NCBI GenBank assembly: GCA_015183035.1
Contig: JACZZP010000007.1
Span: forward strand, 1,426,001-1,490,000
Source: Meloidogyne chitwoodi
Taxonomy: Eukaryota; Nematoda; Chromadorea; Rhabditida; Meloidogynidae
Reading direction: 5' to 3'
Length of the DNA: 64,000 nt
The translations under genes were made by a program, and so were the position numbers. Below, one piece after another: positions 1 to 12,717 of the stretch. The notes under the pieces are model-generated. The model did no database searches and had not been told where the DNA came from. It saw only the letters and a list, made by a program, of their open reading frames with translations. How positions within the stretch are numbered: the first letter of the stretch is position 1; every line of letters starts with the position of its first letter.

Positions 1-2926
1 AAGAACGGGCACAAAAAATTTTGGCATCAAAAGGAGGAGATGCTAAAGAATTAGATAATTTGTCAAATAGGCTAAATTTACTTGATGGACAATGGAAACG
101 ATTAGAAAATTCTATTTCTGAAAGAGTTTAATTTTTAAAAATTTAAAAATAATAATTAATTATTTTTAAAATTTTTAGGATCAACGATTTACTACAGCAT
201 TGAAAAAAGCTGTTGATTTATCTGAAATAATGTACTTATAATTTAAATAAATATTTAATTATTTTTAATTTTAGGCATGAATTAGGGACAGCACTTCAAG
301 ATATTGAAGGAAGAGTTCGTCGTTTAATATTACCTTGGGAAGAAAAAGATATTTTAACAGAATTAAATAAATTAGAAAATTTAAAAAAAGAATTTATGTC
401 TCAATATTATTTATTAGAAAAGCAAATAGAATTAGCTACTGAAATTAAATCTTTTAGTCATCCACGGGCAGAAAAATCATTAAAAGAATTATTAATAACA
501 ACAAATAATCATTGGGAATCTTTGGATTTACTTTTAAATGAAAAAACAGAAAAATTAAAATTAAGATTAGAAGAAATTCGTAAAAATGAAAGACAACAAA
601 ATGAATTATTTAATTTTGTAGAAGAAAAACAAGGACAATTAGATTATTATAGGTATTTTTTAAATATAAATATATTTTAATTTTAAAATATTTTATAGAC
701 AAGAATGTCATGATGAAGGAAAACAAGAAAGACTTGAAACATTAATTGCTGAACAACAAATGTTTAAAACAGATTTACAACAAAGACAATCAGAATTAGA
801 TGAAGTTATGAAATTTTGTGCTAAAAGACGTTTACAGATTGGGAGAAATAATAATAATTTAGATATTATTAGTGGAAATATTAAAGGAGAAATAATATAT
901 GAAGATGAAGAAGATGAGAAGAAGAATGAAGTAAATAAATATTTATTTATTTTTTATAAGAAATGTTTAAAAAATATTTTTATATTTATTTTTTGTAAAA
1001 ATACTTTTAACTGGAGAGAGAGAGAGAGAGAAAGTGTTTTCTTTAAAAAAAAATATTATTTTTAGGTTGACCAAGTATTATCACCTCAATCTACTAAATC
1101 ACCTAAAAGAGGAACACCTTCTGCAGCTAAACAACTTAAACTTCAAGAAAAACAAGAACAAAAACAACAATTATCACCTTTACCCAAACAAAATAAAACA
1201 AAAAGTGAAATATTAAATGATTCTTGGAGAAAATTGTGGACAGATTTACATTCTTATGAAGAACATTTAAAACAAGTATTTTTTTTTTTTAATTATTTTA
1301 TTTAAATTAAAACTTTTTGTTTTTTATAATTTTAACAAAAAAAAAACATTTTTTTAAATAAATTTAAAAATAATAATTAATTTTAGCGAAAAGCCCATTT
1401 GGATGAAATTGATAGATTAAAGAACTTTACTTTTGAGGTAATTTAAATATTAAATATTTATTTAATTTTCTTTGCTTTATTTTCTTTTTTAATATTTTAT
1501 TTTCTTTTTAACATTAAAAAATAAATTATAAAAAAAGGAATGGCGTGAACGTTATCTTGCTTGGAATGATCATGGAAAAGCTAGAGTTTCTGATTTATTT
1601 CGTCGAATAGATAAATCTGGTACTGGACGTGTTCCTCGTCAACAATTTATTGATGGAATTATTTCTTCAAAATTTCCAAGTACAAATTTAGAAATGAATA
1701 AAGTTGCTGATGAATTTGATGGTGGTGATGGAATGATTTCATCAAAAGAATTTATGAATGCATTAAGATATGATCCAAATAAAAGAATACCTAAAAAAAG
1801 TGAAAATGAAAGAATTCATGAAGAAATTGCTAGAGAAAATGCTAAATGTACTTGTGTTAGACGTTTCCCTATTTTACATATTAGTACAGATAAAGATAAG
1901 GTTTTATTTATTTATTTTTCTTTTCTTTTTTTAACTTTTTACTTTTCTTTTATTTAAAAAAATAATAATAATAATATTTTTTTAATTTAAAGATTTTAAA
2001 TAACATTTTTTAGGTTCAATATGGTTTTGGTTTTGGAGGTTCAATGAAGAGAATGGTACGGATTCTACGCAGCACTGTTAGTTTACTTTTAAATTACTAT
2101 AATTTTTTATTTTTATCAATTTAATTAAAAAGAATTATTTTTAAAGGTAATGGTACGTGTTGGTGGTGGTTGGGAGGCATTAGATGGTTTTTTATCTAAA
2201 CATGACCCATGCAGAGCAAGAGTAATATATATATATTTATTTATTTTTAATATTATATTATAAATATAATAAAGGGTAGAATAAATGTTGATTTACTTCC
2301 TTTAACTTCTGATTATCATTTACGACCTTTGGGTGCTATTGATGCTATTGGAGAATTTCATAGAAAAGAATCTACAACATCCTCTAATTCTTTAATTGCT
2401 GTTCCCCAACAATCTTCTACTAATTTTATTGAAAAAGTTTTAGGTTATAGCCCTGGACAGCCTGGTCCTATTATGAAGGTAATATTTGTAAAATTAATTT
2501 AAAAAATATTTTTTAATTTTAAGATAAGAGAAAAAACGGATCGTTCAGTGCCAATGTTTAATAAAAGAATAGGAGAACAACAAAGACAATCTTCTACAAT
2601 AATAAATAATGATAATTCTTCAATTATTGGTATTTATTTTAAAATAAAATATTAAATATTTTTATTTTTTATTAAAGATGATATTTATGGTTCTTCTCGT
2701 ATTCCTCGACCTTCTTCTAGTTCTCGATATGGTGGTGGTTCAGATATTTGTTCTACACCTTCATCTAGACCTGCTAGTAGATCCTCTGATCTTATTATTT
2801 CTGAAAATCCTAAAAGTGTTCGTTTTACAGGAATTAATCAGTTAATTTATTTTTAATTAATTAATATAAATTTAATTTTTAGAAGTAGTAAATGATTCAA
2901 TCAGCCAGTCCTTTTTTAAAGAATAA
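1..2926 (+). CDS. vab-10: Spectraplakin (VAB-10/MACF1/dystonin type), 3' part
   Basis: This is the C-terminal part of a giant cytoskeletal linker that joins actin, microtubules and junctions; the 5' end lies outside the window. Many short introns separate the exons. In order they encode spectrin-type helical repeats (roughly 1-1420), a low-complexity Lys/Gln linker, two EF-hands (around 1600-1760, with [14 protein letters not shown] and [14 protein letters not shown]), and a GAS2 microtubule-binding domain (around 1850-2290, [13 protein letters not shown] then [19 protein letters not shown]). A basic Ser/Pro-rich tail follows. The tail contains SRIP within SSRIPRPS, a match to the SxIP motif that recruits EB1 to microtubule plus ends. 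The tail and its stop (TAA 2924-2926) were assembled by joining exons by eye. An intron near 1014-1031 holds a (GA)n microsatellite. The EF-hand plus GAS2 order is diagnostic of spectraplakins. The symbol is by nematode homology. Confidence 0.9.
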
Positions 2927-5064
2927 TTTTTTAAATAATTTTAAATTTATATATAATATTATTTTCATGGTTTTAATTAAGTGCATTATCTTCATTATTG
3001 TTACATTATTTTTTTAATATTGTTTTTTCTTTAATATTACTGTTATAATTATAATTGAGTAGATCGAAACTTGCGGAACGCCCAAAAATTTTTTTACAAA
3101 AACATTAGTTTATCTGCCTTTTCAAATGACCAACTGGTAAAATAATTAAACAATTTTGTTATCAATTATATATTCAAATTTTGGTCCAAAAGTTTCGGCC
3201 TGCCATATAATTGACTGATTTTAATTATTTATCTTTATTAATATTATTTATAATTATTTTTTATTTCTTTTTAATAATGCTCATCAATTTATTTTGTTGA
3301 TAAAAATTTGATTGAATTTTTATGAAATATTTATTTAAATTATAATATACATAAATATTAAAATTAAATAAATAAAAGTATTTTAATCTTTGAATATTTC
3401 AATTCAAAGTTTAAATTCTAAATACTTTCTCTTCTTTATTATTATTATTAGAATTATATTTAATATTTCTTTTAAGAAAATTGAGATGTTAAACAAGATA
3501 TTTAAAAAAATAAACAACTGACTTTTCTTTGTTTTTAATATTAAATTACACTTGTAATAAATTAAAAGATTCTTTTCTTCTTTTTTATTTATTATCTTGT
3601 ACTACTATAATACAAATTAATTAATACATTCCTTTATTGTTAGAAAAGAGAATATATTAATTTATTAGAAATAATTAAATTATATTTTTTAATCAGAATT
3701 ATTAAAAACTAAAACTTTTGAGGAGAGGAATTTAGGATAGCATTGATCTTTAATACTAATTTTTTTTAACTTTATTATTTATAAAAAATGCTAAAATTTC
3801 AAATTAAAAAATATTAATATTCTCTTCTTTATTTGTTATTTAAATTGTATTTTTATGTATATAATAAATAAATAAATATATTTTCTTATTTTAGTAAAAA
3901 ATTAATTAATACAAAAAAATGTAACAAAAATAAATTTTTGTTACATTTTTTTGAATAATTATAAATATATTCTTTTTGTTTAATTAAAAAAAAAATAATT
4001 AAAATCAAAGAACATTGTCATATTGCAAATTAAAATATAATTTATATTTAAATTTTTTTCCATTTTTAGAAAATAAAAAAAAAATAAATTATTTCCATTC
4101 AATTTATTTCTCTTATTTAAATTATTTTATTAATTTAAAATAAAATAATAATTATTTAAAATATATATATATGTACATATTCTTTTAAAATAAAAAATTT
4201 ATTTAAATATATTTCTTTACATTAAATTTAACAAAAAGAATATAAAATAAATTTTTAGTTTCTTTTTTATTTTTATTTCTATAATTATAATAAAATAATG
4301 AATTAAATATATTATTATATAAAATAGTAAAAATTATATTTTATTTTAATTAATACTTTTTTAGCTAAAAAATATAAATATTTTTTTTTCAGACCTTTTT
4401 AAAATTTAGTTAAAAATTCTTTAAATTTAATAATTTTAATATTACTCCTCAATTTTTAATTTAAAATTTAATTTTTTTCTTCTCTAGTACTTCTCTTCTT
4501 CTCAATAACATCCTTTTTTCTTAATAAAAATATTTTATATATTATGGAGAGATAAAATAATTTCATTTTTGTCTCAAAATCTTTTTTTTTCATTTCCTTT
4601 TTACAACACAGATTTATATAATAAATAAATAAATAAATAAAAATAAAGTGCAAAAATAAGAGAATTATATTCTTTTTTTCTTTCTCAATTCTTCTTTTTC
4701 TAAAAATTTAATTTAATTTTTAGTATTTGTAAAATAAAATTTTATAAATTAAAAAAAAATATATTTTTTTTTTGTGTCTTAATTTCTTTTTTAAATCAAA
4801 AAATTAAAAAAAAAAGGAATTTTTGCGACTTTTTCTTTTTAAAAAATAAATTATTTAAAATAATAATAATCTTTTATTTTCCCACATTATTTTCATTTAT
4901 TTTAAAATAATTAACAGAAATATAACTAAAATAAAACAACTGTTTTTTTTTTAATTTTTTTATACCAAAATATTTTTATTTTGATTTTTGCTAAAAATAA
5001 AACTAAAAATAAGATATTTATTTTTTTTAGCTTTTTTTAAAAAAATATTATTTTTATTTTTTAA
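2927..5064. other. AT-rich intergenic region, no gene seen
   Basis: About 2.1 kb of very AT-rich DNA with no convincing coding signal. Around 3061-3210 a less AT-rich patch begins with CGAAACTT (3065-3072) and ends with AAGTTTCG (3190-3197), a short inverted pair that could be the remnant of a mobile element. Long T and A runs and (TAAA)n-like simple repeats fill the rest. The short open frames here have no homology I recognise. Confidence 0.6.
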
Positions 5065-5666
5065 ATGGGTGCAAGTTGTTCTGGACGTTCTAAACCTTAT
5101 CATTATGGATTTCCTGCAAGAAATAGAAGAACAATTATTTCTGGTTATTTTGATTATTTTAAATAAATATATAAAATAATAATATATTTTAATTAATATT
5201 TAATAATTTAAATTAAATAAATTTATTTTTTCTTTTTTAAAGAAACAACAAATTCAAATCATTTCAATAAAAATTATTTAATTGAAGGAACAGAATTTTG
5301 GTCAGAAAAGAAATATCGAGAAAAGAATTACTTAAGAAATAATAATAATAAAAGAGGAGGAAAATATAATAAAATTAATTGTAATAATTTATTTATTTAA
5401 AATAATTAATTAATTTAGTAAATAATAATAATAATTATCAAAAAGATCATCAAAGTGATTATTATTGGAATTCTTCAATTTCTCCTAATAATTATATTTT
5501 ATTTAAACAAGAAGAACAACAAATAAATAAAATAAATAATTTAAATAATAATTCTTTTTTAATTGGAAAACAAAAAATAAATAATAATAATAATACAAAA
5601 AAGATTAGTTTAGTAATACAACAACAACCACCTGGAATCCAATCAAAATATTTACCTAACATTTAA
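5065..5666 (+). CDS. Small Asn-rich protein, predicted N-myristoylated
   Basis: Three exons join in frame: 5065 to about 5143, about 5242-5381, and about 5419-5666. The protein starts MGASCSGRSKP, where Gly2 and Ser6 fit an N-myristoylation signal and Cys5 could be palmitoylated, so attachment to the inner face of a membrane is likely. A basic stretch (PARNRRTIIS) follows, then Asn/Lys-rich low complexity and a C-terminus ending in PPGIQSKYLPN. There is no transmembrane segment and no domain I recognise. Intron sizes and splice sites are normal, and the conserved-looking ends (acylation site and YLPN tail) argue for a real gene. The function is unknown. Confidence 0.6.
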
Positions 5667-5794
5667 TTAAATAATAATTATAATTTATTTTTATTAAATA
5701 ATTGTTTTGTTATTTTTTAATAAAAAATAATTTTAATTTTTTTTTAAACTTTTAATAAATTAAATAAATTAAATAATAATTAAAACAAAAATAT

Positions 5795-8052
5795 TTAAAT
5801 AAATAAATTAATAGGTATTTTACAACTATCTGGATATGTATTTGTTATAAATTTTAAAATATGGCCAAATTTATTAATTAATCCTTTCTTTTCGAGTAAA
5901 TGCATTGTTAATTGAGAATATTTCTTTAAAAAATAATTAATAATTAAATTTAATTAAATAACCTGTTTAAATATAATTGGATTTCTAGCAATTATTTTAA
6001 TTGGATAATTACAATTAATTCCAATAATTGCCCATTCATAACGTTTTTCTTCATTTGAATAACCAGCATCCAATATATTTACTTTTTTTTTTTAAATATT
6101 TTAATTAAAAAATAAAAAATAAATTTTACTATTAATTTCTTCTGGTTCATTAATATTTTTTAAAATAATTTGTCCTGGTCTAGATAAAATTGCATGTCCA
6201 GAAATTATTTTTGGTTTTTGAAAATTATTTATTTCATTTTTTATTGGAGGAACAGAAAATTTAATAAATTCAAATAAAGATCCAATTCTGTCTGTTCTAT
6301 TTGTTTTATATAATTGTCTAAAGGAAAATGTTGTACATTCTAATTGTGATGAAATTAATGGACGACTATACATTACCTTAATTATTTAATTAATAAATTA
6401 ATTATTATTATTATTTAATTAATTAAATTAATTATTATTATTATTTAATTAATAAATTAATTATTATTATTATTTAATTAATAAATTAATTATTATTATT
6501 ATTTAATTAATAAATTAATTATTATTATTATTTAATTAATAAATTAATTATTATTATTATTTAATTAATAAATTAATTATTATTATTATTTAATTAATAA
6601 ATTAATTATTATTATTATTTAATTAATAAATTAATTATTATTATTATTTAATTCATTAATTAAATTACCTCAAACCATTGTCCCATAAAATCATCTAAAT
6701 TAAAAGTATCAATTAATTGAGGAGGTAAACTACATAAAGGTAATATTGGTTGACTAATTAAACTATTTAATATATCATAACTACTAATATTTATTCCAGA
6801 CCTTTTTTCATTCTAAAAAATTAAATAAATTTTAAATTATTTTAAATAAATAAAAACCTTTTTAATATATTTTGGTGTATTTTCCATTAATAATTCTGTT
6901 AAAATTTGATCTAATTCACTTTTTTGTAAATATTTTACTCCAAAAAAGTCTAATAAAGTATTTAAAATTCCTTGTTGATTATTTGGTTTTTCACCAAACT
7001 TTTTAAAATTAATTAATTAATTATTATTTTTAAAACAACAAACTTTATATTCTTCTTTATTAATTAAATTATCATTATTTTCCATTATTATATTATTATT
7101 TATTTTATTTAATTTATTTTCTTTTTCTTTTAAATTATTTAAATTTATTAAAGGTATTTTTGGAATTTTATTAAAAGAATTATTAAATAATGGAATTCCT
7201 TTAATTGATGAATTTATTATTTGTTTATTTTCTTCTTCTTCTTCACCTGAACCTTCAATTTCTTCATCATTTTGTTTTTCTTCAATCTTTTTAAATTAAA
7301 AAATAATTATTTAATTTTATTTCATTTTTACTTTATTTGTTTTATTATTTCTTATTTTTAACATTTGTTCTTTTTCTAATAAATAAGGTATACGATTCAT
7401 TGAACGAAATCTTCCATTTAAAAAATTATCCAAACTAAATAAAATTAAATAATTAATTTAGAACATATTATTAATATATTCATTGGAATAAATCAACTTT
7501 ATTAAATTATTAAAAAATATAAATATATTAAATACCTTAATATTCCATAATCTACAAATTTATTTTTAATAATAGGCTTTGTATAACTTAAAGGAGTAGT
7601 CGTTTGAATTAAATTATCAGATATAGGACCTAAAATTGAACGAAGTTCCATACCAGTAATTTCTTTAAATACTTTATCTGGAGTAGCTTCCAATGAAAAA
7701 TAATTTGATAAAGGCTAGAGAATTGTTAAAAATAATTAAATAATTTTTTTTATTTTTTAATCATTAAAATTAATTTAAAATTTAATTATTTTATATATTT
7801 TTTGACCTTTTTAAATAATAAAGAATTTCCAATTAAATTATTATTATTTTTATTATTATTAATTTCTTTTCTCCAATTAGTCATTTCTGTTCCATAATTT
7901 TGTTGTGCAAAATTTTTAGGTAAATTAAAAATAAAACGTTTATATGGACGAATATTATTTTGTTGAAAAGATTTATCCAAAATAAAATTTTTTTGTCCGT
8001 TTATTAATAAAAATAATAAAATTAAAAAATTAAATAAAAATAATAAATTCAT
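5795..8052 (-). CDS. Secreted lipocalin-like protein
   Basis: The start at 8052 gives a strong signal peptide (MNLLFLFNFLILLFLLING, then QK). A long, partly acidic Asn/Glu-rich region follows. The C-terminal third (about 6700 down to 5795) looks like a lipocalin barrel: DDFMGQWFEVMYSRP matches the first-strand GxW motif, a Cys-containing strand follows, then YEWAIIGINCNYPIKIIARNP, and a C-terminal helix and tail with TYPDSCKIP. Lipocalins bind small hydrophobic ligands outside cells, and nematode lipocalin-related proteins act in apical matrix and cuticle. The exact exon set in the Asn/Glu-rich part is uncertain. The intron just before the VMYSRP exon carries a 29-bp tandem repeat. Confidence 0.7.
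6376..6656. repeat. 29-bp AT-only tandem repeat in a lipocalin intron
   Basis: About nine to ten near-identical copies of a 29-bp unit made only of A and T, with core TAATTAATAAATTAATTATT. Copies line up at 6504, 6533 and 6562, giving a period of 29. The array fills most of one intron of the lipocalin-like gene and stops a few bases from the acceptor before the VMYSRP exon. Confidence 0.9.
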
Positions 8053-8578
8053 TTTTAAAAAAAGTTTTATTAATAAAATGAACAGATAAATAAATAAATA
8101 AAATAATTTTATTTTATTTAGGTTATATATTTATGTAAAGGTCATTATATCGGAGAGATTAATCAAAATAATTTAATAAAACTTAATTACCTATTATGTT
8201 TATTTATATAAAACTTAATAAAATAGAGATATATTATTATAGTTATAATTGATTTTAATATATTTAATTAAAATATATTATTTAATTAATATATATTTAT
8301 ATTATTTTTTAATTAAATATTCAATCTCTAAAAATCAATTTTAAATTTACAGTTTAATAAAAAGAAAATACAAAAAAAAGAGATGGCCAGAAAAGATTAA
8401 AAAAAATAAAGTGTACATATGTAAAAAGCTTTTATTCATTTAATCATAAACTGTAAAAATTAAAATAATTAAATGTGTAAATTGTCAATGAATATTATTT
8501 TAAATTATATATATTTATTTAAATAATTAAATTAAATTTTAGTTTTTTTATTTTAAATAATTCAATTAAATAATTAAT
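8053..8578. other. Divergent intergenic region
   Basis: About 526 bp between the divergently transcribed lipocalin-like (-) and innexin (+) genes. It probably holds both promoters. I see only AT-rich sequence and no specific element I can name. Confidence 0.5.
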
Positions 8579-10969
8579 ATGGATTTAATAAAAAGAATTG
8601 CTGAGAAAAGACTTAAACCTAGACATGAGGAAGATATGGTTGATAGAGCTAATTATATGTATTTTTATTTATTTATTTAATTTTTAATTTAATTTAAAGG
8701 ACAACACCTTTTATTTTATCAATATCAGCAATACTTGCATTTACTAAAGTATAAATAAATATATATTTTTATAATAAATTTAGGAATTTGGTCCATTTTC
8801 TGAACCAATTTATTGTTGGTCACAGGCTGAATGGAATGATGAATGGTTAGAATATGCACATGATTATTGGTAATTTATAATTAAATTAATTAAATTAATA
8901 ATTAATTTTTAAAGTTTTGTTGAATCAACTTATTATATTCCTTCTAATATAACAATTCCAATGCGTAATTCACGTAATAATAATAATGATCGTATTAGCT
9001 ATTATCAAGTAAATTAATTAATTTAAATTTAATTTAATTTAATTTTTATTTAAAAAGTGGATTCCATTTATTCTTGTAATTCAAGCAATTATTTGTTTAT
9101 TACCTAATTATATTTGGATAATTAGCAATTTAATTTCAAGTAAAATAATTTTTAAATATATTTATATATTTATTTAAAAAAGGTAAAAATCTTCCTTCAA
9201 TATTAAAACAATCTCATACATCAATTGGTAAAGAAAGTGAAAATAATGTTGCTGCAGATATTGGACGTCATTTAACATTTGTTTTGTTAAATTCTGAATT
9301 AAATTTAAATAAACAAGAAGGACTTGGAATATTTTGGTTATTTATTTTAAATTAATTAATTTAAATTATTTTTAAAGTAAATTTGGATATTATATTTCAA
9401 AAAATATTCTTAGTTTTCTTTATTTATTAATTAAATGTTTATTTTTATTAATTAATATTGGACAGGTTAAATTAATTAATTAATTAATTATAATTTTATT
9501 TTTCTAGTTAATTTTTATAAGTTTCTTTTTGGGTACAAAACAAACACCATTTTGGGGAATTCAAGTAATTAAATATATTTAATTAATTAATTTAAATTAT
9601 TAAAAGATGGTTAAATTATTTTTAAATTATGGATCTGCTTGGAAATATAATGGATTATTTCCTCGTGTTAGTCTTTGTGATTTTAAAGTAATTTAAATAA
9701 ATAAATTATTTAAAATTTATTTTTATAAAGATAAGAATGCAAAATGATATTTTTGTTAATTTTACTGTTCAATGTGTTTTAATGGCTAATTATGTAATAT
9801 TTATTTTAAATAATTAATTTATTATTTTTAGTTAAATGAGAAAATTTTCTTTGTTCTTTATTATTGGTTTGGTAAGTATTATTATTTATATTTTAATTAT
9901 TTATATTTAAAAAAATATTCTAATAATTTATTTAATAGCTTTAATGACAATAATAACATTTTTAAATATTTTGCGTTGGTTTTGGATTTTATTTTGTCCA
10001 TCAATTAATTATTTTCAAAAGTATTTTTTTTTAATAATTTAAAAATAAAAAAATAATATTTTTTTAAGGCAAATAGAATTAAGTGCTTTAGAAATATATG
10101 TAAGTAAATTATAAAATAATAATTATTTTTATTTAAAAAAAAAAGGCTGATCAATTTATTTTTGATAATAATAATAATCAAAATAATTATAATTTAAATA
10201 TTATTCAACATTTTGATGAAAATATAATATTTAATAATAATAATAAAAAAGAATGTCAATCACCTACAAATACTTTAAATAGTGAAATAACAACAATTAC
10301 TACAGTAACTAGTAGTAATGAAATATATAATTCTTGTATTGATGAAATTAATAATAAACAAAATAATAATTTTAAAGAAGAAAATGAAAGGTTTAATTTT
10401 AATTTTAGGGATATACTTGATATTATAAAATAATAATTTTTAAAAAATATAAAGTTGACTACTTTTATATTTTCTTTTCTCTTTAAAATTAATTTTAAAT
10501 TTTAGTATTAATAATTCAATAAATAAAATTCCAATTAATTCATTTAATCAAAATGAAGAATTTAAACAATTTGAACCAAAAAATTCTGTCAAATTAACAA
10601 TTGAATGTAAAAATAAAAATATAGAAAATGCAAATAATCGTTCAAATTTTAAAATATCATTTAATAAATATAAATGTAATTTTTAATTTTATTATTTTTT
10701 AATTAATAATTTTTATTTTTAGATAATTTTGTAGAGAAAATGGGTATGGATGGAGTTCTAATTTTTCAGTAATCTTTTTTTAAAATTAATTCTTATTTTT
10801 TTAAATATTTTTGAGTAAAATATAAATAAATAATTTATTATTTAAATTAATTTCTATTTTTTTTAAAAAAAAAAGATTAATAAATGCAAATACTGGACCA
10901 AGAATGGTTAGTCTAATTATTGGTGAACTTTTTAAAAATTATATTGAATTAATGAAAAATAAAAAATAA
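8579..10969 (+). CDS. Innexin gap-junction protein
   Basis: A many-exon gene encoding an invertebrate gap-junction subunit with four membrane segments. The N-terminus is MDLIKRIAEKRLKPRHEEDM. The first extracellular loop has its two cysteines (IYCW and YAHDYCFV), the YYQW signature of TM2 is intact (YYQWIPFILVIQAIICLLP), and the second loop also has two cysteines (SLCDF and VQCVLMANYLNEKIF). TM4 contains ALMTIITFLNILRWFWILF. A long Asn-rich cytoplasmic tail follows, and the last exons encode the conserved GMDGVLIF and a final LFKNYIELMKNKK. The 5' end is compact and there is no frameshift. Which innexin paralogue it is cannot be settled here. Confidence 0.88.
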
Positions 10970-11318
10970 AATTATTAAAATGATGTAGATTTTTTAATTA
11001 TAAAAGAAAAAAATAAAATTATTATTAATTTATTTATTTTAAATTTAATTTCCTCTTTATTATTTTTAAATATTTTAATAATTGACCTGTTTTAATTAAT
11101 AAAATTTCTTTCTTTTTTTTTATTAATAAAAAAGGATATATTTAAAATATATTTTTTTTTACATTTTTTAGATATAAATCTTTATAAAAATTAATTTAAT
11201 TATTTACTAATAAATAATAATAAAATAAGTTTTTTTTCTGAACAAGAAAATAATTATTAATAAATAATATATTAATATTTTCAAAAAATAAAAATTTAAA
11301 AAATAATTTTTTTTTAAA
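10970..11318. other. AT-rich intergenic gap
   Basis: About 350 bp between the innexin gene and the next same-strand gene. Nothing recognisable apart from poly-T and poly-A runs. Confidence 0.5.
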
Positions 11319-12560
11319 ATGCGTGGTTCTGCAAATTCATTAAAAAATTATATTTTATTTTCTACTGGTATTTGCTTCATTTTTATATTTTTTGCATATC
11401 GTTCTTTACGTTCAAATACAGATAATAATACAAGTAAAACAGATTATTATGATAATACTTCATTAGAAGATTTGTCTGAAGGTTTTCTTTTAATTAAAAT
11501 ATTTTAATTTATTATTTAAAAAGGTTTAATAAAACTTATTCAGGTATTAAATAATAAATTATTTTTTAATTTAAATAAATTTAAATAATAGACATCTTGT
11601 TCAAAATTAGATCATATTGCTGAACATAAAATTTGTAATTATAAATATTTAAATAATGAAAAGGATTGTTTGGTAATAATTAAATATTTAATTATTTAAT
11701 TAATTATTTATTTATTTATTTTAAAAAAGATATTTTCTATAAGTACAAATATGGATTTTAAATTTGAAACAAAAATTACTAAATTATTACCAAATTGTAA
11801 AATTCGTGTTTATGATCATGTAATTATATTATTTTTAATTAAATTAATTTTATTTTTATTTTTAGGAAGGAAAAGTAAATAATAATGGTGATTCAGATGT
11901 AAATAATTATAAAATAATTAAACAATTAATTGTTAATAAATTAGATGATAAATGGCTAGCTAAAATATTTGCTACAGAAAAAAGAAAAAGTAAAATAAAT
12001 TTATTAAGAATTGAAGCAGGAGGTTAATTTAATTTAATTAATTATATTTTAAATATATTTATTTAGAAGAAACAGATAAAATAATTCAAAGTAAATTATT
12101 AAAAGAACATAAAGTAAATTATTTTTTATTTTTTTTAAATTATTAAATTAATTAAAAAAGATTTGTCATTTATTATTAAATGTTGCTGGTCTTTCCAGTG
12201 AAAAACTTGGTATTTTTGTTGAAAAAATGCAAAAAACTTTTGGTTACAAACTTTATTCTGCACACAGAATGGGAGAACAACAGGCAATTAATATTTAATT
12301 ATTTTAATTTTAAATAAAATTATTATTTATTTATTTTTTTTCAGATGAATATTGAAGAAAATATAAAAATAACAAAAAATTCATTAGAAGATGAAACAAC
12401 TAATTTACTTGAAAATAAAAAAGAACAAAAAATAAATTCAAAAAATAAAAAGAAAGGAGAAATATCAGAAAGAAGAGTTTCATCAACATCAGCTATTTAT
12501 ACTTTAAGTTTTATTTCAAATAATTGTCAAAAAGAATATGGTATAACTTTGAATGAATAA
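11319..12560 (+). CDS. Type II membrane protein, Methyltransf_22-like domain
   Basis: The protein starts MRGSANSLKNYILFSTG and has one membrane anchor at residues 11-27 followed by a lumenal or extracellular domain. That domain reads CSKLDHIAEHKICNY, then CLIFSISTNMDFKFE, KLLPNCKIRVYDHE, LLRIEAG, and HLLLNVAGLSSEKLG. The order of a Cys-rich start, a 'S-I-S-x-N-x-D-F-x-F-E' strand, 'P-x-C-x-x-x-x-x-D' and later acidic strands matches the nematode-expanded Methyltransf_22 family (FkbM-like fold), whose substrates are mostly unknown. A Lys/Glu/Asn-rich insert sits near the C-terminus. I have not verified an S-adenosylmethionine motif, so catalysis is an inference from family. Confidence 0.6.
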
Positions 12561-12717
12561 ATTAGTTTAATTTTTACTCTAAAATCTTAAAAAAAATAAC
12601 AAAATTAACTCCTTTTTTAATATATTTATTTAATTAATTTTAAAAAGACAAATTAAGTATTTAATAATCAAATTATTATTTCTTTAAAATATCACAGAAT
12701 TTTAATATATATTTTTT

